Positions 26,689 to 35,787 are shown, numbered from the stretch's first letter. The stretch is 64,000 bases of DNA from CAWBCR01 sp963787375 (GCA_963787375.1 CAWBCR010000016.1:186001-250000), one strand, 5' to 3'. Numbers and translations are program-made. Notes: generated by a model from the sequence alone, not told the origin.

Positions 26689-26814
26689 ATGCAGCAGGTG
26701 CTTGAGGTTCTACTGGTGATCGTCTCGTTCCTGATCCGTATTGGCCTTCCACTGCTGGTTCTGCTGGGCATTGGCACGTTCATCGAGCGCAAGGCGCACG
26801 AACGCGCCGGGTGA
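26689..26814 (+). CDS. 41-residue single-TM peptide ending the redox operon
   Basis: This short gene has an excellent ribosome-binding site (AGAGGAGG) and encodes a membrane helix followed by a basic tail: VLLVIVSFLIRIGLPLLVLL, then GIGTFIERKAHERAG. The helix and following motif closely resemble the N-terminus of the two-CW protein at the operon start (FLVRLAIPLMILLGLGYLYERH). It follows nrfD by 33 bases and precedes a terminator. It is probably a small accessory subunit of the NrfD complex. Confidence 0.72.
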   Translation: MQQVLEVLLVIVSFLIRIGLPLLVLLGIGTFIERKAHERAG

Positions 26815-27279
26815 CCGACTCAACCGAGCCCTGTCTCAACCAAACGCCGGGCATATCCATGATGAGGGTATGCCCGGCTCGTTCTGTCTCCCCCCTGCCC
26901 CGGGCCGCCAACCATCATCCGCGCTTATCATAGCGGGCTCTACATAAACGAATTTCCCGCCCAATCATTACGAGTCCAAATCAAACGCATGACATTTGTC
27001 ACTACTAATCCGATTCCCTGTGGACATAAGCTTTAGGTAAATCAATTTGTGCAGGATTTCACGAATCGGGTCGACGCAACCCCTTTCTGCACTTATCTTC
27101 GCAGGCAAGACGTGTGAGTATCGCCAGAGGCCAGAGCAACCAGGTGCATGCTCCTTCCTTGAGGTTGGGGTGCACGCTGACGTTCGACAGTGCGATATCA
27201 GCCCAGGCTTTTTCACTGCGAGATGGCCAGGCTGTTTGGGCCTTAAGAGATCAGGAGAAACTGAAAGGAGGCAGTTACT
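26815..27279. other. Intergenic region before the hdr-mvh operon
   Basis: This 465-base region holds the terminator of the redox operon at its start and a very strong ribosome-binding site (GAAAGGAGG) at its end. It is more AT-rich around 26940-27060 than the flanking genes. I could not identify a convincing promoter, and no gene is apparent. Confidence 0.45.
26846..26878 (+). terminator. Terminator of the NrfD redox operon
   Basis: GCCGGGCATA (26846-26855) and TATGCCCGGC (26869-26878) form a perfect 10-bp stem, followed by a weak T-rich run (TCGTTCTGTCT). Confidence 0.6.
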
Positions 27280-27850
27280 ATGCCAGACGTCTCGACGGGG
27301 CGTAGCTTCTTCGACAGAGTAGTTGCGCATACACCCGGCGGCGAAGTGCTGGCAACGTGCTTGCAGTGCGGCACCTGTGGCGGGTCGTGCCCATCAGGGG
27401 CAGACATGGACTCCACACCGCGTCGCCTGTTCGCCATGATTAAGGCGGACATGGAGGACGAGGTCCTGGACAGCAATACCCCCTGGTACTGCGTCTCGTG
27501 CTACTACTGCACCGTGCGTTGTCCGCAGGAAATTCCGATAACTGATTTCATGTATACACTCAAGCGGATGGCGGTAGCCAGAGGCCGCTACAGCTCAGAA
27601 CTCGCACGCCGACTTCTCGAACAGCTTCATTGGCTATGTCGAGCAGTATGGCCGCAGCTTTGAGTTCGGGCTGGCGACACGCTACCACCTCACCCACCAC
27701 CCGCTTGGCATGATCCGTAAGAGCGGCCTTGGCTTTGAGCTGATGCAGAAGGGACGCCTGAGCACAGCCCCGGAGCGCATCAAGAACATGCCGCAGTTGA
27801 CGGCCATTCTTAATGAAGCCAAGCGCATCGCAGAACAGCAGGAGGTGTAA
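27280..27850 (+). CDS. hdrC: Heterodisulfide reductase subunit C-like iron-sulfur protein (frameshifted)
   Basis: The restored protein is about 189 residues. It has two [4Fe-4S] motifs typical of HdrC: CLQCGTCGGSCP (residues 28-39) and CVSCYYCTVRCPQEIP (about 71-86). HdrC transfers electrons between HdrA and HdrB. The first frame goes wrong after YSSELA; the continuation ADFSNSFIGYVEQYG and the ending LNEAKRIAEQQEV lie one base over and stop at 27850. The shift is at about 27600-27610 and implies one extra base. All partner genes downstream are intact, so this may be a sequence error. The start follows GAAAGGAGG. Confidence 0.88.
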
Positions 27851-27851
27851 G

Positions 27852-28811
27852 GTGAGCCTCGATAACGGTCATTACGCGTACTACCCCGGCTGTTCGCTTC
27901 AAGCCACGGCCAAATCATACGACACCTCGACCAAGCGTGTTGGCGAGATCCTCGGCCTGAAGTTCCAGGAGATCGCAGACTGGAACTGCTGCGGCGCGAC
28001 GGAATACTTCAGCCTAAACTCGCTCCCGGCTTACAGCCTGGTTGCCCGCAACCTGTCGCTGGCCAGCCAGCAGGATACCGCCGAGCTGGTCGCCCCGTGC
28101 AGCGCCTGCTACCTGAACCTGCACAAGACCGACAAGTATATGGGGCAGCATGGCGACCTGAGCAAGGAAATCAACCAGGCACTCGCCGCCGGCGGCCTCC
28201 ACTACGATGCCGGTTCGCTGCGCATCCGGCACCTGCTGGACGTCGTCGTGGAGGATGTAGGTTACGAGGCCATCGCAGAGAAGGTCGTGCAGCCGTTGAA
28301 GGGCCTGCGTGTCGCGCCGTACTACGGCTGCCTCATCGTCAGGCCGGATTCCGGCTATAACCCGGAATACCCCACCCACCTCGACGAGCTGCTGCGCACG
28401 CTGGGCGCGACTGTGGTCGATTTTCCGCTCAAGACACACTGCTGCGGCGGCCACATGACGCAGATCAGCGAAGAGACGGCCTTCGAACTTCAGCGCCGCA
28501 TTCTGCAGAATGCCGCTGATTATGAGGCCGACATGATCGTGACCATCTGCCCGATGTGCCAGCTCAACCTCGACGCCTACCAGCCTTCGGTCAACCGCCA
28601 GTTTGGCACGACCTTCAGCCTGCCAGTGCTGTATTTCACGCAGGTGATGGGCTTGGCCTTCGGGCTACCTGCCGACGAGGTTGGGATTGGCAGCGAGATT
28701 GTCTCGGCCCGGCCTGCGCTGGGCAAGATCGGCCAGGAAGAAGAGCCTGCTGTTCGCAAGCCTCAGCGGCGCGATAAGAAGGCCCTGCCCATGCCGACCC
28801 CCCACTCGTGA
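27852..28811 (+). CDS. hdrB: Heterodisulfide reductase subunit B-like protein
   Basis: The 319-residue protein has the two cysteine-rich CCG domains of HdrB: NCCGATEYF with PCSACYLNL, and HCCGGHMTQ with CPMCQLNLD. These ligate the non-cubane [4Fe-4S] clusters that reduce disulfides. The start is a GTG one base after the hdrC stop, with GGAGGTG upstream; an ATG 39 bases earlier lies inside hdrC. About 50 C-terminal residues are basic and low-complexity, an extension beyond the usual end. In bacteria the disulfide partner may be DsrC-like or another thiol protein; none is encoded nearby. Confidence 0.92.
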   Translation: MSLDNGHYAYYPGCSLQATAKSYDTSTKRVGEILGLKFQEIADWNCCGATEYFSLNSLPAYSLVARNLSLASQQDTAELVAPCSACYLNLHKTDKYMGQHGDLSKEINQALAAGGLHYDAGSLRIRHLLDVVVEDVGYEAIAEKVVQPLKGLRVAPYYGCLIVRPDSGYNPEYPTHLDELLRTLGATVVDFPLKTHCCGGHMTQISEETAFELQRRILQNAADYEADMIVTICPMCQLNLDAYQPSVNRQFGTTFSLPVLYFTQVMGLAFGLPADEVGIGSEIVSARPALGKIGQEEEPAVRKPQRRDKKALPMPTPHS

Positions 28812-28837
28812 CACAGGTGAGAAAGGACGTTACCATC

Positions 28838-30871
28838 ATGGCTGATGAAGAGAGAATCGGCGTATACGTCTGTCACTGCGGTCACAACATCGCGGGCACG
28901 GTGGACGTCGAAGCCGTTTCAGAATGGGCAGCCAGCCTGCCCAACGTTGTCATCTCGCGCGACTACAAGTTCATGTGCTCCAGCCTAGGCCAGGAGCTTA
29001 TCGAAGAGGACATCAAGGAGCAGGGCCTGACGCGCGTTGTCGTCGCGGCCTGCTCACCTCACATGCACGAGCCCACCTTTCGCAAAGCGTGCGAGCGCGC
29101 CGGCCTGAACCCCTATCTGTTTGAGATGGCCAACATCCGCGAGCATGCGAGCTGGGTCCACCAGTATAGCACCGAACGGGCTACCGATAAGGCCAAATCG
29201 CTGATCGCCGGCGCAGTGCGCCGCGTGGCAGATCTCCAACCGCTGGAGCCGTTCCGCGCTCCGATCAAGGAAGAGACGATGGTCGTCGGCGGCGGCATCG
29301 CGGGCATCAACGCCGCACTTGAGATTGCCAACGCTGGCCACCCTGTCTACCTGGTAGAGCGTGAGCCAAGCATCGGCGGCCACATGGCCCAGTTCGACAA
29401 GACTTTCCCCACGCTCGACTGTTCCGCCTGCATCCTGACACCCAAGATGTTCGATGTGGGCAACCACCCCAACATCACGCTCTTGACCTACACCGAAGTC
29501 GAGCAGGTTGACGGTTACGTGGGCAACTTCACGGTGCGCCTGCGCCAGAAGGCCCGCAAGATCGACACCAGCCTGTGCACCGGCTGCGGCGACTGCTGGT
29601 CGCGCTGCCCTGCCAAGATCGTCGATCCGGTCTACGAGGCCGGTCTGGGCTACCGCACCGCCGTCTATCGCCCGTTCCCGCAGGCAGTGCCCAAGTACCC
29701 GGTGATTGACCCGGACAGCTGCATCTACTTCCAGAAGGGCACCTGCAAAGCTTGCGAGAAGTTCTGCCCGACCGGCGCGATCAGCTTTGACCAGGAAGAT
29801 GAGATCAAGGTGCTGAACGTCGGCAACATCGTGCTGGCGACAGGCTACAAGCTGTTCGATCCAGGGCGCATCCCGCAGTACGGCTATGGCCGGCTGGCCA
29901 ACGTGTTTACCAGCCTGGAGTTTGAGCGCATGCTCAACGCCTCAGGCCCCACCAGCGGTAAGGTCGTGCTGCGTGATGGTGTCACCGAGCCGACCAGCGT
30001 TGCAATCGTCCACTGCGTGGGCAGCCGCGACAAGAACTACAACCAGTACTGCTCGGCCACATGCTGCATGGCTGCGCTGAAGTTCGGGCACCTGGTCAAA
30101 GAGCGGACCGACGCCGAGGTGTACAGCTTCTACATCGACATCCGGACGACCGCCAAGAACTACGAAGAGTTCTACCAGCGCCTGCTGGAGGAAGGGATGA
30201 ACTTCGTCCGAGGCAAGGTGGCCGAAGTCACCGATGCAGCCCGCATGCCCGGCGAAGAGGGCAAGCTGATCATCCAGGTCGAGGACACGCTGATCGGCAA
30301 GCAGCGCCGCATCCCGGTCGACATGGTCATCCTAATGGGCGCGATGGAGCCACAGGAAGACGCCATCGAAGTCTCGCACCGGTTTGGCATCGGCTGCTCG
30401 GAAGCAGGCTTCTTCACCGAGCGTCACCCCAAGCTGGACCCGGTCGCGACCATGACCGACGGGGTGTTCATCGCCGGCGCCTGCCAGGGGCCGAAGGACA
30501 TCCCCGAAAGCGTCGAGCAGGGCGCAGCAGCCGCTGCCCGTGTGCTGACGCTGATCGGTCAGGGCGAGGTTGAGATCGAGCCGGTCCGCGCGCAGATCAT
30601 CGAGGAGCGCTGCTCCGGCTGCCGCATCTGCAACAATCTGTGCCCCTTCGGCGCTATCGACTACATCGAGGATCTGGGTGTCAGCCGGGTGAACCCTGCG
30701 CTGTGCAAGGGCTGCGGCACGTGTGTCGCCGCCTGCCCCAGCCAGGTGATCACAGGCCAGCACTACACCTTCGAATCGCTTATGTCTCAGATCGAGGGCC
30801 TTCTGTACGACGTCGGCAATGGCAGCCGCCATACCACGGTCACCGAAGCCCAGCCGATCGAGGCTAAATAG
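28838..30871 (+). CDS. hdrA: Heterodisulfide reductase subunit A-like flavoprotein
   Basis: The 677-residue protein contains the HdrA N-terminal region (VYVCHCGHNIAGTVD), an FAD-binding thioredoxin-reductase fold (GGGIAGINAALEIANAG, then IGGHMAQFDKTFPTLDCSAC), an inserted ferredoxin domain (CTGCGDCWSRCP and CKACEKFCP) and a C-terminal 2x[4Fe-4S] domain (CSGCRICNNLCP and CKGCGTCVAACP). The FAD of HdrA is the site of electron bifurcation in HdrABC-MvhADG. The ATG at 28838 behind AAAGGA is chosen over an earlier GTG. It lies between hdrB and the mvhD-like gene, matching the methanogen-type complex. Confidence 0.95.
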   Translation: MADEERIGVYVCHCGHNIAGTVDVEAVSEWAASLPNVVISRDYKFMCSSLGQELIEEDIKEQGLTRVVVAACSPHMHEPTFRKACERAGLNPYLFEMANIREHASWVHQYSTERATDKAKSLIAGAVRRVADLQPLEPFRAPIKEETMVVGGGIAGINAALEIANAGHPVYLVEREPSIGGHMAQFDKTFPTLDCSACILTPKMFDVGNHPNITLLTYTEVEQVDGYVGNFTVRLRQKARKIDTSLCTGCGDCWSRCPAKIVDPVYEAGLGYRTAVYRPFPQAVPKYPVIDPDSCIYFQKGTCKACEKFCPTGAISFDQEDEIKVLNVGNIVLATGYKLFDPGRIPQYGYGRLANVFTSLEFERMLNASGPTSGKVVLRDGVTEPTSVAIVHCVGSRDKNYNQYCSATCCMAALKFGHLVKERTDAEVYSFYIDIRTTAKNYEEFYQRLLEEGMNFVRGKVAEVTDAARMPGEEGKLIIQVEDTLIGKQRRIPVDMVILMGAMEPQEDAIEVSHRFGIGCSEAGFFTERHPKLDPVATMTDGVFIAGACQGPKDIPESVEQGAAAAARVLTLIGQGEVEIEPVRAQIIEERCSGCRICNNLCPFGAIDYIEDLGVSRVNPALCKGCGTCVAACPSQVITGQHYTFESLMSQIEGLLYDVGNGSRHTTVTEAQPIEAK

Positions 30872-30885
30872 GAGGAGCACCCAAG

Positions 30886-31398
30886 ATGCCCACTCAAGAC
30901 TACAGTGAGATCAATCCCGCGTGGGGGGATCGCCGCCCGGTGATCGTCGGCTTCCTGTGTAACTGGTGCTCGTATCGCGCGGCAGACCTGGCCGGGACCA
31001 GCCGCTTCGGCTATCCTGCCACGCTGCGTGATATTCGCATCATGTGCACCGGACGGCTCGACCCCACGTTTGTGCTGAAAGCACTACGTGAAGGCGCCGA
31101 TGGTGTGCTCGTCATGGGCTGCCACCCCGGCCAATGCCACTACGAAGCGGGTAACTACAAGGCCATGCGCCGCGTTGCCCTGCTGCGCCGCACGCTGGCA
31201 CAGCTAGGCGTGCACCCCGATCGCGTCCAACTGGCGTGGGCTTCTGCCGCCCAGGGGACGCTCTTCACCGAGACGGTCATCAAGATGACCGAACGCATCG
31301 CCGAGCTGGGGCCGCTCCAGTGGCGGGACACCGTCAACGACTTTACACCACGTACCCCTGCGCCCGCGCCCGAGCTTGAGGAGGTCGCTCATGGCTGA
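30886..31398 (+). CDS. mvhD: MvhD-like iron-sulfur subunit linking hydrogenase and Hdr
   Basis: The 170-residue protein matches the MvhD/FlpD family: CNWCSYRAAD at the start, MGCHPGQCHYEAGN in the middle, and a Cys (IMCTGRLDP) between them, which together hold a [2Fe-2S] cluster. MvhD connects the [NiFe] hydrogenase to HdrA. It is preceded by AGGAGG and overlaps the hydrogenase small-subunit gene by eight bases. Confidence 0.92.
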   Translation: MPTQDYSEINPAWGDRRPVIVGFLCNWCSYRAADLAGTSRFGYPATLRDIRIMCTGRLDPTFVLKALREGADGVLVMGCHPGQCHYEAGNYKAMRRVALLRRTLAQLGVHPDRVQLAWASAAQGTLFTETVIKMTERIAELGPLQWRDTVNDFTPRTPAPAPELEEVAHG

Positions 31399-32419
31399 TA
31401 AACCCAAGCTAGCACTCTACTGGGCCTCCTCGTGTGGAGGCTGCGAGATCGCAGTGCTGGCCATTCACGAAAAGATCCTGGACGTTGCAGCCGCCTTCGA
31501 TATCGTCCTATGGCCCTGTGTGATGGACTTCAAGGAGTCCGACATTGTGGCTATGGCCGATGGCGAGATCGACGTATGCCTCTTCAATGGGGCCATCCGC
31601 AACGATCACAACGAGCACATGGCCAAGCTGCTGCGCCGCAAAAGCAAGGTAATGGTCGCCTACGGAAGCTGCGCGATGGAGGGCTGCATGCCCGGCCTGG
31701 CGAACTTCAGCGACCGCGAGAAGATGTTCCAGTTCATCTATCACGACTCGCCCAGCACAGACAACCCGGAGGGTATCGAGCCACAGATCCATACGCCGGT
31801 TCCTGAGGGCGACCTGGAGCTGCCGAGCTTCTGGAATACCGTCCATACACTCGATCAGATCGTCCCGGTGGACTACTACCTGCCGGGCTGCCCGCCCGAA
31901 GCCAAGTGGACCGAGGCGGCAGTCAATGCCATCCTCAGCGGCGAGCTTCCGCCCATCGGCTCGGTGATTGGCATGGACGTGACCGTGTGCGATGAGTGCA
32001 CGCGCACACGCAACGAGAAGAAGATCACACACTTCTACCGCCCCTACGAGATCATCCCTGACCCGGATATCTGCCTGCTGGAGCAGGGCCTGTTCTGCGC
32101 CGGCATTGCCACGCGGGCGGGCTGCGGTGCGCTGTGCCCACAGGTCAACATGGGCTGCCGGGGCTGCTATGGCCCCAACGAGGGCGTGATTGACGGCGGC
32201 GCTCGTCTGATCTCGGCCATCGCCTCGGCTGTCGACGCCGAGACGCCCGAAGAGATCGACGCCATACTCGACTCGCTGCCCGATCCCGCCGGCTACTTCT
32301 ACCGCTTCAGCCTGGCCAACTCACTACTCACGCGCACCCGTCTCGAACAGGATGATGGCCATAAGGTTGCCATGCCTGTGGGCGAGATTCCGCGTCTCGA
32401 CCCGAAACTCAAGGTCTAG
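31391..32419 (+). CDS. mvhG: [NiFe] hydrogenase small subunit, group 3 MvhG-like
   Basis: The 342-residue protein has the cysteine motifs of group 3 small subunits: SCGGCEIA for the proximal cluster, GSCAMEGCMPG, and PGCPPE, followed by C-terminal cluster motifs (CDECTRTR, GLFCAGIATRAGCGALCP, MGCRGCYGP). No Tat signal is present, consistent with a cytoplasmic enzyme. It passes electrons from the NiFe site toward MvhD. The ATG at 31391 overlaps the end of mvhD. It is longer at the C-terminus than minimal MvhG proteins, like F420-non-reducing hydrogenases of bacteria. Confidence 0.92.
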   Translation: MADKPKLALYWASSCGGCEIAVLAIHEKILDVAAAFDIVLWPCVMDFKESDIVAMADGEIDVCLFNGAIRNDHNEHMAKLLRRKSKVMVAYGSCAMEGCMPGLANFSDREKMFQFIYHDSPSTDNPEGIEPQIHTPVPEGDLELPSFWNTVHTLDQIVPVDYYLPGCPPEAKWTEAAVNAILSGELPPIGSVIGMDVTVCDECTRTRNEKKITHFYRPYEIIPDPDICLLEQGLFCAGIATRAGCGALCPQVNMGCRGCYGPNEGVIDGGARLISAIASAVDAETPEEIDAILDSLPDPAGYFYRFSLANSLLTRTRLEQDDGHKVAMPVGEIPRLDPKLKV

Positions 32420-32429
32420 GAGGCCGACG

Positions 32430-33902
32430 ATGACGCAACGCATAACGATAGACCCGATCACGCGCCTCGAAGGCCACGGCAAAATCGAGATCTTCCTGGA
32501 TGAAGCGGGCGAAGTCGCCAACGCATACTTCCAGGTGCCCGAGCTCCGCGGCTTCGAGGTGTTCTGCCTGGGCCGTCCGGCGGAGGAGATGCCCCGCCTG
32601 ACCAACCGCATCTGCGGCGTTTGCCCTGAGGCGCACCACATGGCCTCCGCCAAGGCGCTCGACATGCTGTTCCACGTCGACCCGCCTCCGGCGGCCAAAA
32701 AGCTGCGCGAACTGTTCTACTCATCCTTCTACTGCACCGACCACACCACGCACTTCTACGCGCTGGGCGGTCCTGACTTTGTGGTCGGGCCCGATGCCCC
32801 GGCGGGCGAGCGCAACATCCTGGGTGTGGTAGGTAAAGTCGGCGTGGAAGCCGGCCTGAAGGTCATCAACACCCGCAAGCGCAACCACGAGGTCATCAAG
32901 ATGATCGGTGGGCGCGCCATCCACCCGGTCGCCGGACTGCCCGGCGGCATGGCCAAGGCCATTGACGAGGAACAGCGCCAGTTCATCGAGCAGGTCGCGC
33001 GGGAGAACATCGAGTTTGGCCTGTGGTCGCTCGACATCTTCAACGAGATCGTACTCAAGAACAGCGACTATGTGGACCTGATCGTCAGCGACGGCTACAC
33101 CCAGAAGACCTACTACATGGGTCTCGTTGACGAGAACAATCACGTTAACTTTTACGATGGCCTGGTGCGTGTGGTCGACCCGGACGGCAAGGAATTCGTC
33201 AAGTACGCGCCGCAGGACTACACCCAGCACATCGCCGAGCACGTCGAGTCCTACAGCTATCTCAAGTACCCCTATCTGAAGAACGTGGGCTGGAAGGGCT
33301 TCGTCGACGGCAAGGACTCGGGCATGTATGCCTGCACACCGCTCAGCCGCCTAAACGCTGCCGACGGCATGGCAACACCCAAGGCCCAGGAAGCCTACGA
33401 GCGCATGTACGAGACGCTGGGTGGCAAGCCGGTACATCACACGCTGGCGACCCACTGGGCGCGCCTGGTCGAGCTGCTGTACGCTGCCGAGCGAATGCTT
33501 GAGCTGGCAACCGACCCCGAGATCACCGACCCGAACGTGCGCACCATCCCGACCGAGACGCCCACATGGGGCGTCGGCACCGTCGAAGCGCCGCGCGGCA
33601 CGCTCACCCATCACTACGAGACGGATGAGAACGGTATCCTGACGCGCGTCAACCTGATCGTCGGCACCACCAACAACAACGCGCCGATCACCTACAGCAT
33701 CAGTAAGGCTGCTAAGGCGCTCATTCACAACGGCGTCGTCAACGACGGCCTACTGAACATGGTCGAAATGGCCTTCCGCAGCTATGACCCATGCCTGAGC
33801 TGCGCTACGCACTCACTGCCGGGCCAGATGCCGCTCGAAGTTGTCGTACGCGATGCCGATGGCGACGTCGTCGACCATCGCTCGCAGTTCATCGAACTCT
33901 AG
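32430..33902 (+). CDS. mvhA: [NiFe] hydrogenase large subunit, group 3 MvhA-like
   Basis: The 490-residue catalytic subunit has both nickel-binding motifs: RICGVC (about residues 62-67) and DPCLSCATH near the C-terminus. The DPCxxCxxH ending followed by a short tail (about 25 residues after the His) means a maturation protease must cleave behind it, and such a protease gene follows. The sequence starts TIDPITRLEGHGKI, typical of group 3c. It oxidises H2 in the cytoplasm and feeds HdrABC. The ATG follows AGGAGG. Confidence 0.95.
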   Translation: MTQRITIDPITRLEGHGKIEIFLDEAGEVANAYFQVPELRGFEVFCLGRPAEEMPRLTNRICGVCPEAHHMASAKALDMLFHVDPPPAAKKLRELFYSSFYCTDHTTHFYALGGPDFVVGPDAPAGERNILGVVGKVGVEAGLKVINTRKRNHEVIKMIGGRAIHPVAGLPGGMAKAIDEEQRQFIEQVARENIEFGLWSLDIFNEIVLKNSDYVDLIVSDGYTQKTYYMGLVDENNHVNFYDGLVRVVDPDGKEFVKYAPQDYTQHIAEHVESYSYLKYPYLKNVGWKGFVDGKDSGMYACTPLSRLNAADGMATPKAQEAYERMYETLGGKPVHHTLATHWARLVELLYAAERMLELATDPEITDPNVRTIPTETPTWGVGTVEAPRGTLTHHYETDENGILTRVNLIVGTTNNNAPITYSISKAAKALIHNGVVNDGLLNMVEMAFRSYDPCLSCATHSLPGQMPLEVVVRDADGDVVDHRSQFIEL

Positions 33903-33965
33903 CTCCTGATCGGCAAGCAGGTCCGGATGGCATCTGCTACCCGGACCTGCTGCTGTGACAAAGCC

Positions 33966-34481
33966 ATGAAGACACTGGTTATCGGACTGGGCAACCCCAT
34001 CCTCACCGACGACGGAGCCGGCATCTACGCGGCCCGTGTTGTCGAGCAGCTACTACCGGCAGACACCATCGTCGACGTGGTCGAGCTAGCCGTCGGTGGC
34101 TTGCAGTTGATGGAAGCGATGGTCGGCTACGAGCGCGTGATCGTCATCGACGCGCTGTGGTCGCCCGATGATGCGCTCGGCGAGATCGTCACGTTCGACG
34201 CAGGGCAACTGCCCGAAACGATGAACACGGCCAGCGCGCATGATGTCGACCTGCCGACGGCGCTCAAGGTCGGGCGCAGGCTGGGAGCCAGCCTGCCCGC
34301 CGACGAGCAGATACAGGTCGTCGGCATCCGGGCCCGCAACGTGCTGACCTTTGGCAGCGTCCCTACCCCGGCTGTGGCTAGCGCGATCCCGTCGGCAGCG
34401 GCGGCAGTGCTCGATATGCTAGGCTGCGACGGCACAGCTGATTTGGCCAGTGTCTCACTTGAAAGCTGTTGGAGGTTATAG
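33966..34481 (+). CDS. Hydrogenase maturation protease (HycI/HyaD, peptidase M52)
   Basis: The 171-residue protein begins MKTLVIGLGNPILTDDGAG, the M52 fold signature with the nickel-sensing Asp, and continues with VIVIDAL (second metal-ligand region). It removes the C-terminal tail of the large subunit after Ni-Fe insertion. The start at 33966 is preferred over one 39 bases upstream because the shorter form begins at the conserved strand. It sits 63 bases after mvhA and directly abuts the next gene. Confidence 0.9.
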   Translation: MKTLVIGLGNPILTDDGAGIYAARVVEQLLPADTIVDVVELAVGGLQLMEAMVGYERVIVIDALWSPDDALGEIVTFDAGQLPETMNTASAHDVDLPTALKVGRRLGASLPADEQIQVVGIRARNVLTFGSVPTPAVASAIPSAAAAVLDMLGCDGTADLASVSLESCWRL

Positions 34482-34937
34482 ATGATCTCTCCTGAAAAGC
34501 TCCGCCGTTTCCCCCTGTTCGCAGGGATCGATCCGGCCCTATTCAAAGATATCGCCATGGCCAGCGAAGAGATGACCTTCGATGAGGGAGAGTGGCTGTT
34601 CGTCGAAGGCAACGATGCCGATGCCCTGTACATTGTGCTGAGCGGATCGCTTGAGCTGAAGATCGATCTGAACGAAGACGGCACCCGCCGCGCCGACCTC
34701 TCGACTCTGGTCGAAGGCAGCGTAGCGGGCTGGTCAGCGCTGGTCGATCCGTACGTGTATACGCTCAGCGCACTGGCCACCACTACCGTTCAGGCAGCCC
34801 GCTTAGATGCCGCCAAACTGCGCCAGATGATGGATGCCAATCCTGTTCTGGGCTACCAGATCATGAAGCAGCTTTCCAAAGTACTCGGCGAGCGCCTGAC
34901 CAACATGCGAATCCAGTTCGTCAGCCTCGCCTCGTAG
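34482..34937 (+). CDS. Cyclic nucleotide-binding domain protein without DNA-binding domain
   Basis: The 151-residue protein is a single CRP-type cNMP-binding domain: FPLFAGIDPALFKDIA, then FDEGEWLFVEGNDADALYIVLSGSLEL, and a C-terminal helix. It lacks a helix-turn-helix, so it is not a transcription factor by itself. It follows the protease with no intergenic base and is likely the last gene of the hydrogenase operon. A regulatory or ligand-sensing role for the hydrogenase complex is inferred from position. The phosphate-binding cassette is only partly recognisable. Confidence 0.82.
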   Translation: MISPEKLRRFPLFAGIDPALFKDIAMASEEMTFDEGEWLFVEGNDADALYIVLSGSLELKIDLNEDGTRRADLSTLVEGSVAGWSALVDPYVYTLSALATTTVQAARLDAAKLRQMMDANPVLGYQIMKQLSKVLGERLTNMRIQFVSLAS

Positions 34938-34956
34938 CGCATCTGCCAGTTGAATG

Positions 34957-34985
34957 AAAACGGGCCTCCGAACAATGGAGGCCCG
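34957..34985 (-). terminator. Hairpin between converging transcription units
   Basis: CGGGCCTCC (34961-34969) pairs with GGAGGCCCG (34977-34985). On the minus strand it is followed by TTTTCATT, so it mainly terminates the DUF1295 gene; it may also serve the hydrogenase operon. Confidence 0.65.
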
Positions 34986-34993
34986 CTGCTGCG

Positions 34994-35787
34994 TCAGGCA
35001 CCGGCGCTGTTCCTGGGAAACCAGGGGACAAACGCGCTGGTGCGTTTGATATAGGCCTCGTAGCCGGGCTTGGTCTGTGCCAGAGACTTCTCCAGCAGCG
35101 CCACGCCGGAGACCTTTACCAGCAGCCCGGTCATAATCAGCGGGCTGAAGATCGTCCACCAACCGCCTGCTGCCAGCGCGATCAGGTAGTAGCCCCACCA
35201 CTGCGCCGCGTCGCCGAAATAGTTCGGGTGTCGCGTCAGCGACCACAGGCCGCCGGTCAGCAGCTTGCCCTTGTTAGCCGGGTCCCGCTTGAAGCGCACA
35301 AGCTGCCAGTCGCCGACAGCCTCAAAGACGAACCCGACTGCCCACACAGCAGCGCCCAGGATGTCCAGCGCGGTCAGCCCGCCGAAGGTCACGTAATACT
35401 GCGCACCGAGCAGCGGCGCGGAGATGACCCACATGAGGATGCCCTGGAGCACAAATACCTTGAAGTAGCTCACCCACCACCAGCGCGCGCCGTTCTCGTC
35501 GCGCCACTTCTGGTAGCGGAAGTCCTCCGGCTTGCCCCAGTTGCGCGCCAGGATGTGCAGCCCCAGCCGCAGCCCCCACACGGTCACCAGCACCATCAAC
35601 AGCAACTTGCGCGGTGAACCGCCGCCGGTCAGCGCGAAATCCAGCCAGCCAACCAGCACAAATCCCGGCCCCCAGAAGATATCGACGATGCTCGAATCTC
35701 TTGAGCAGCAAACTCACGCACCCACAGCAGCGTCATGAAGGCCAGAATCGCCAGCGCAGCGTATCCGGCCAGTTGAACCAGCATCAT
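34994..35787 (-). CDS. DUF1295/steroid 5-alpha-reductase-like membrane protein (frameshifted)
   Basis: The restored protein is about 264 residues with some six membrane helices. The C-terminal part carries the DUF1295 pattern: WGLRLGLHILARNWGKPEDFRY, then LWSLTRHPNYFGDAAQWWGYYL, close to isoprenylcysteine methyltransferases and steroid reductases. The family motif DSSIVDIFWGPGF lies in another frame from the first helix (MMLVQLAGYAALAILAF), so one or two single-base shifts occur at about 35690-35720. The ATG at 35787 has AAAGGG upstream and a strong promoter. The substrate is unknown. Confidence 0.75.

Noticed and set aside
27280..27850. Programmed frameshift in hdrC
   Set aside because: No slippery heptamer or downstream stimulatory structure is seen at the break, and other genes in the window have similar shifts, so a sequence error or mutation is more likely.
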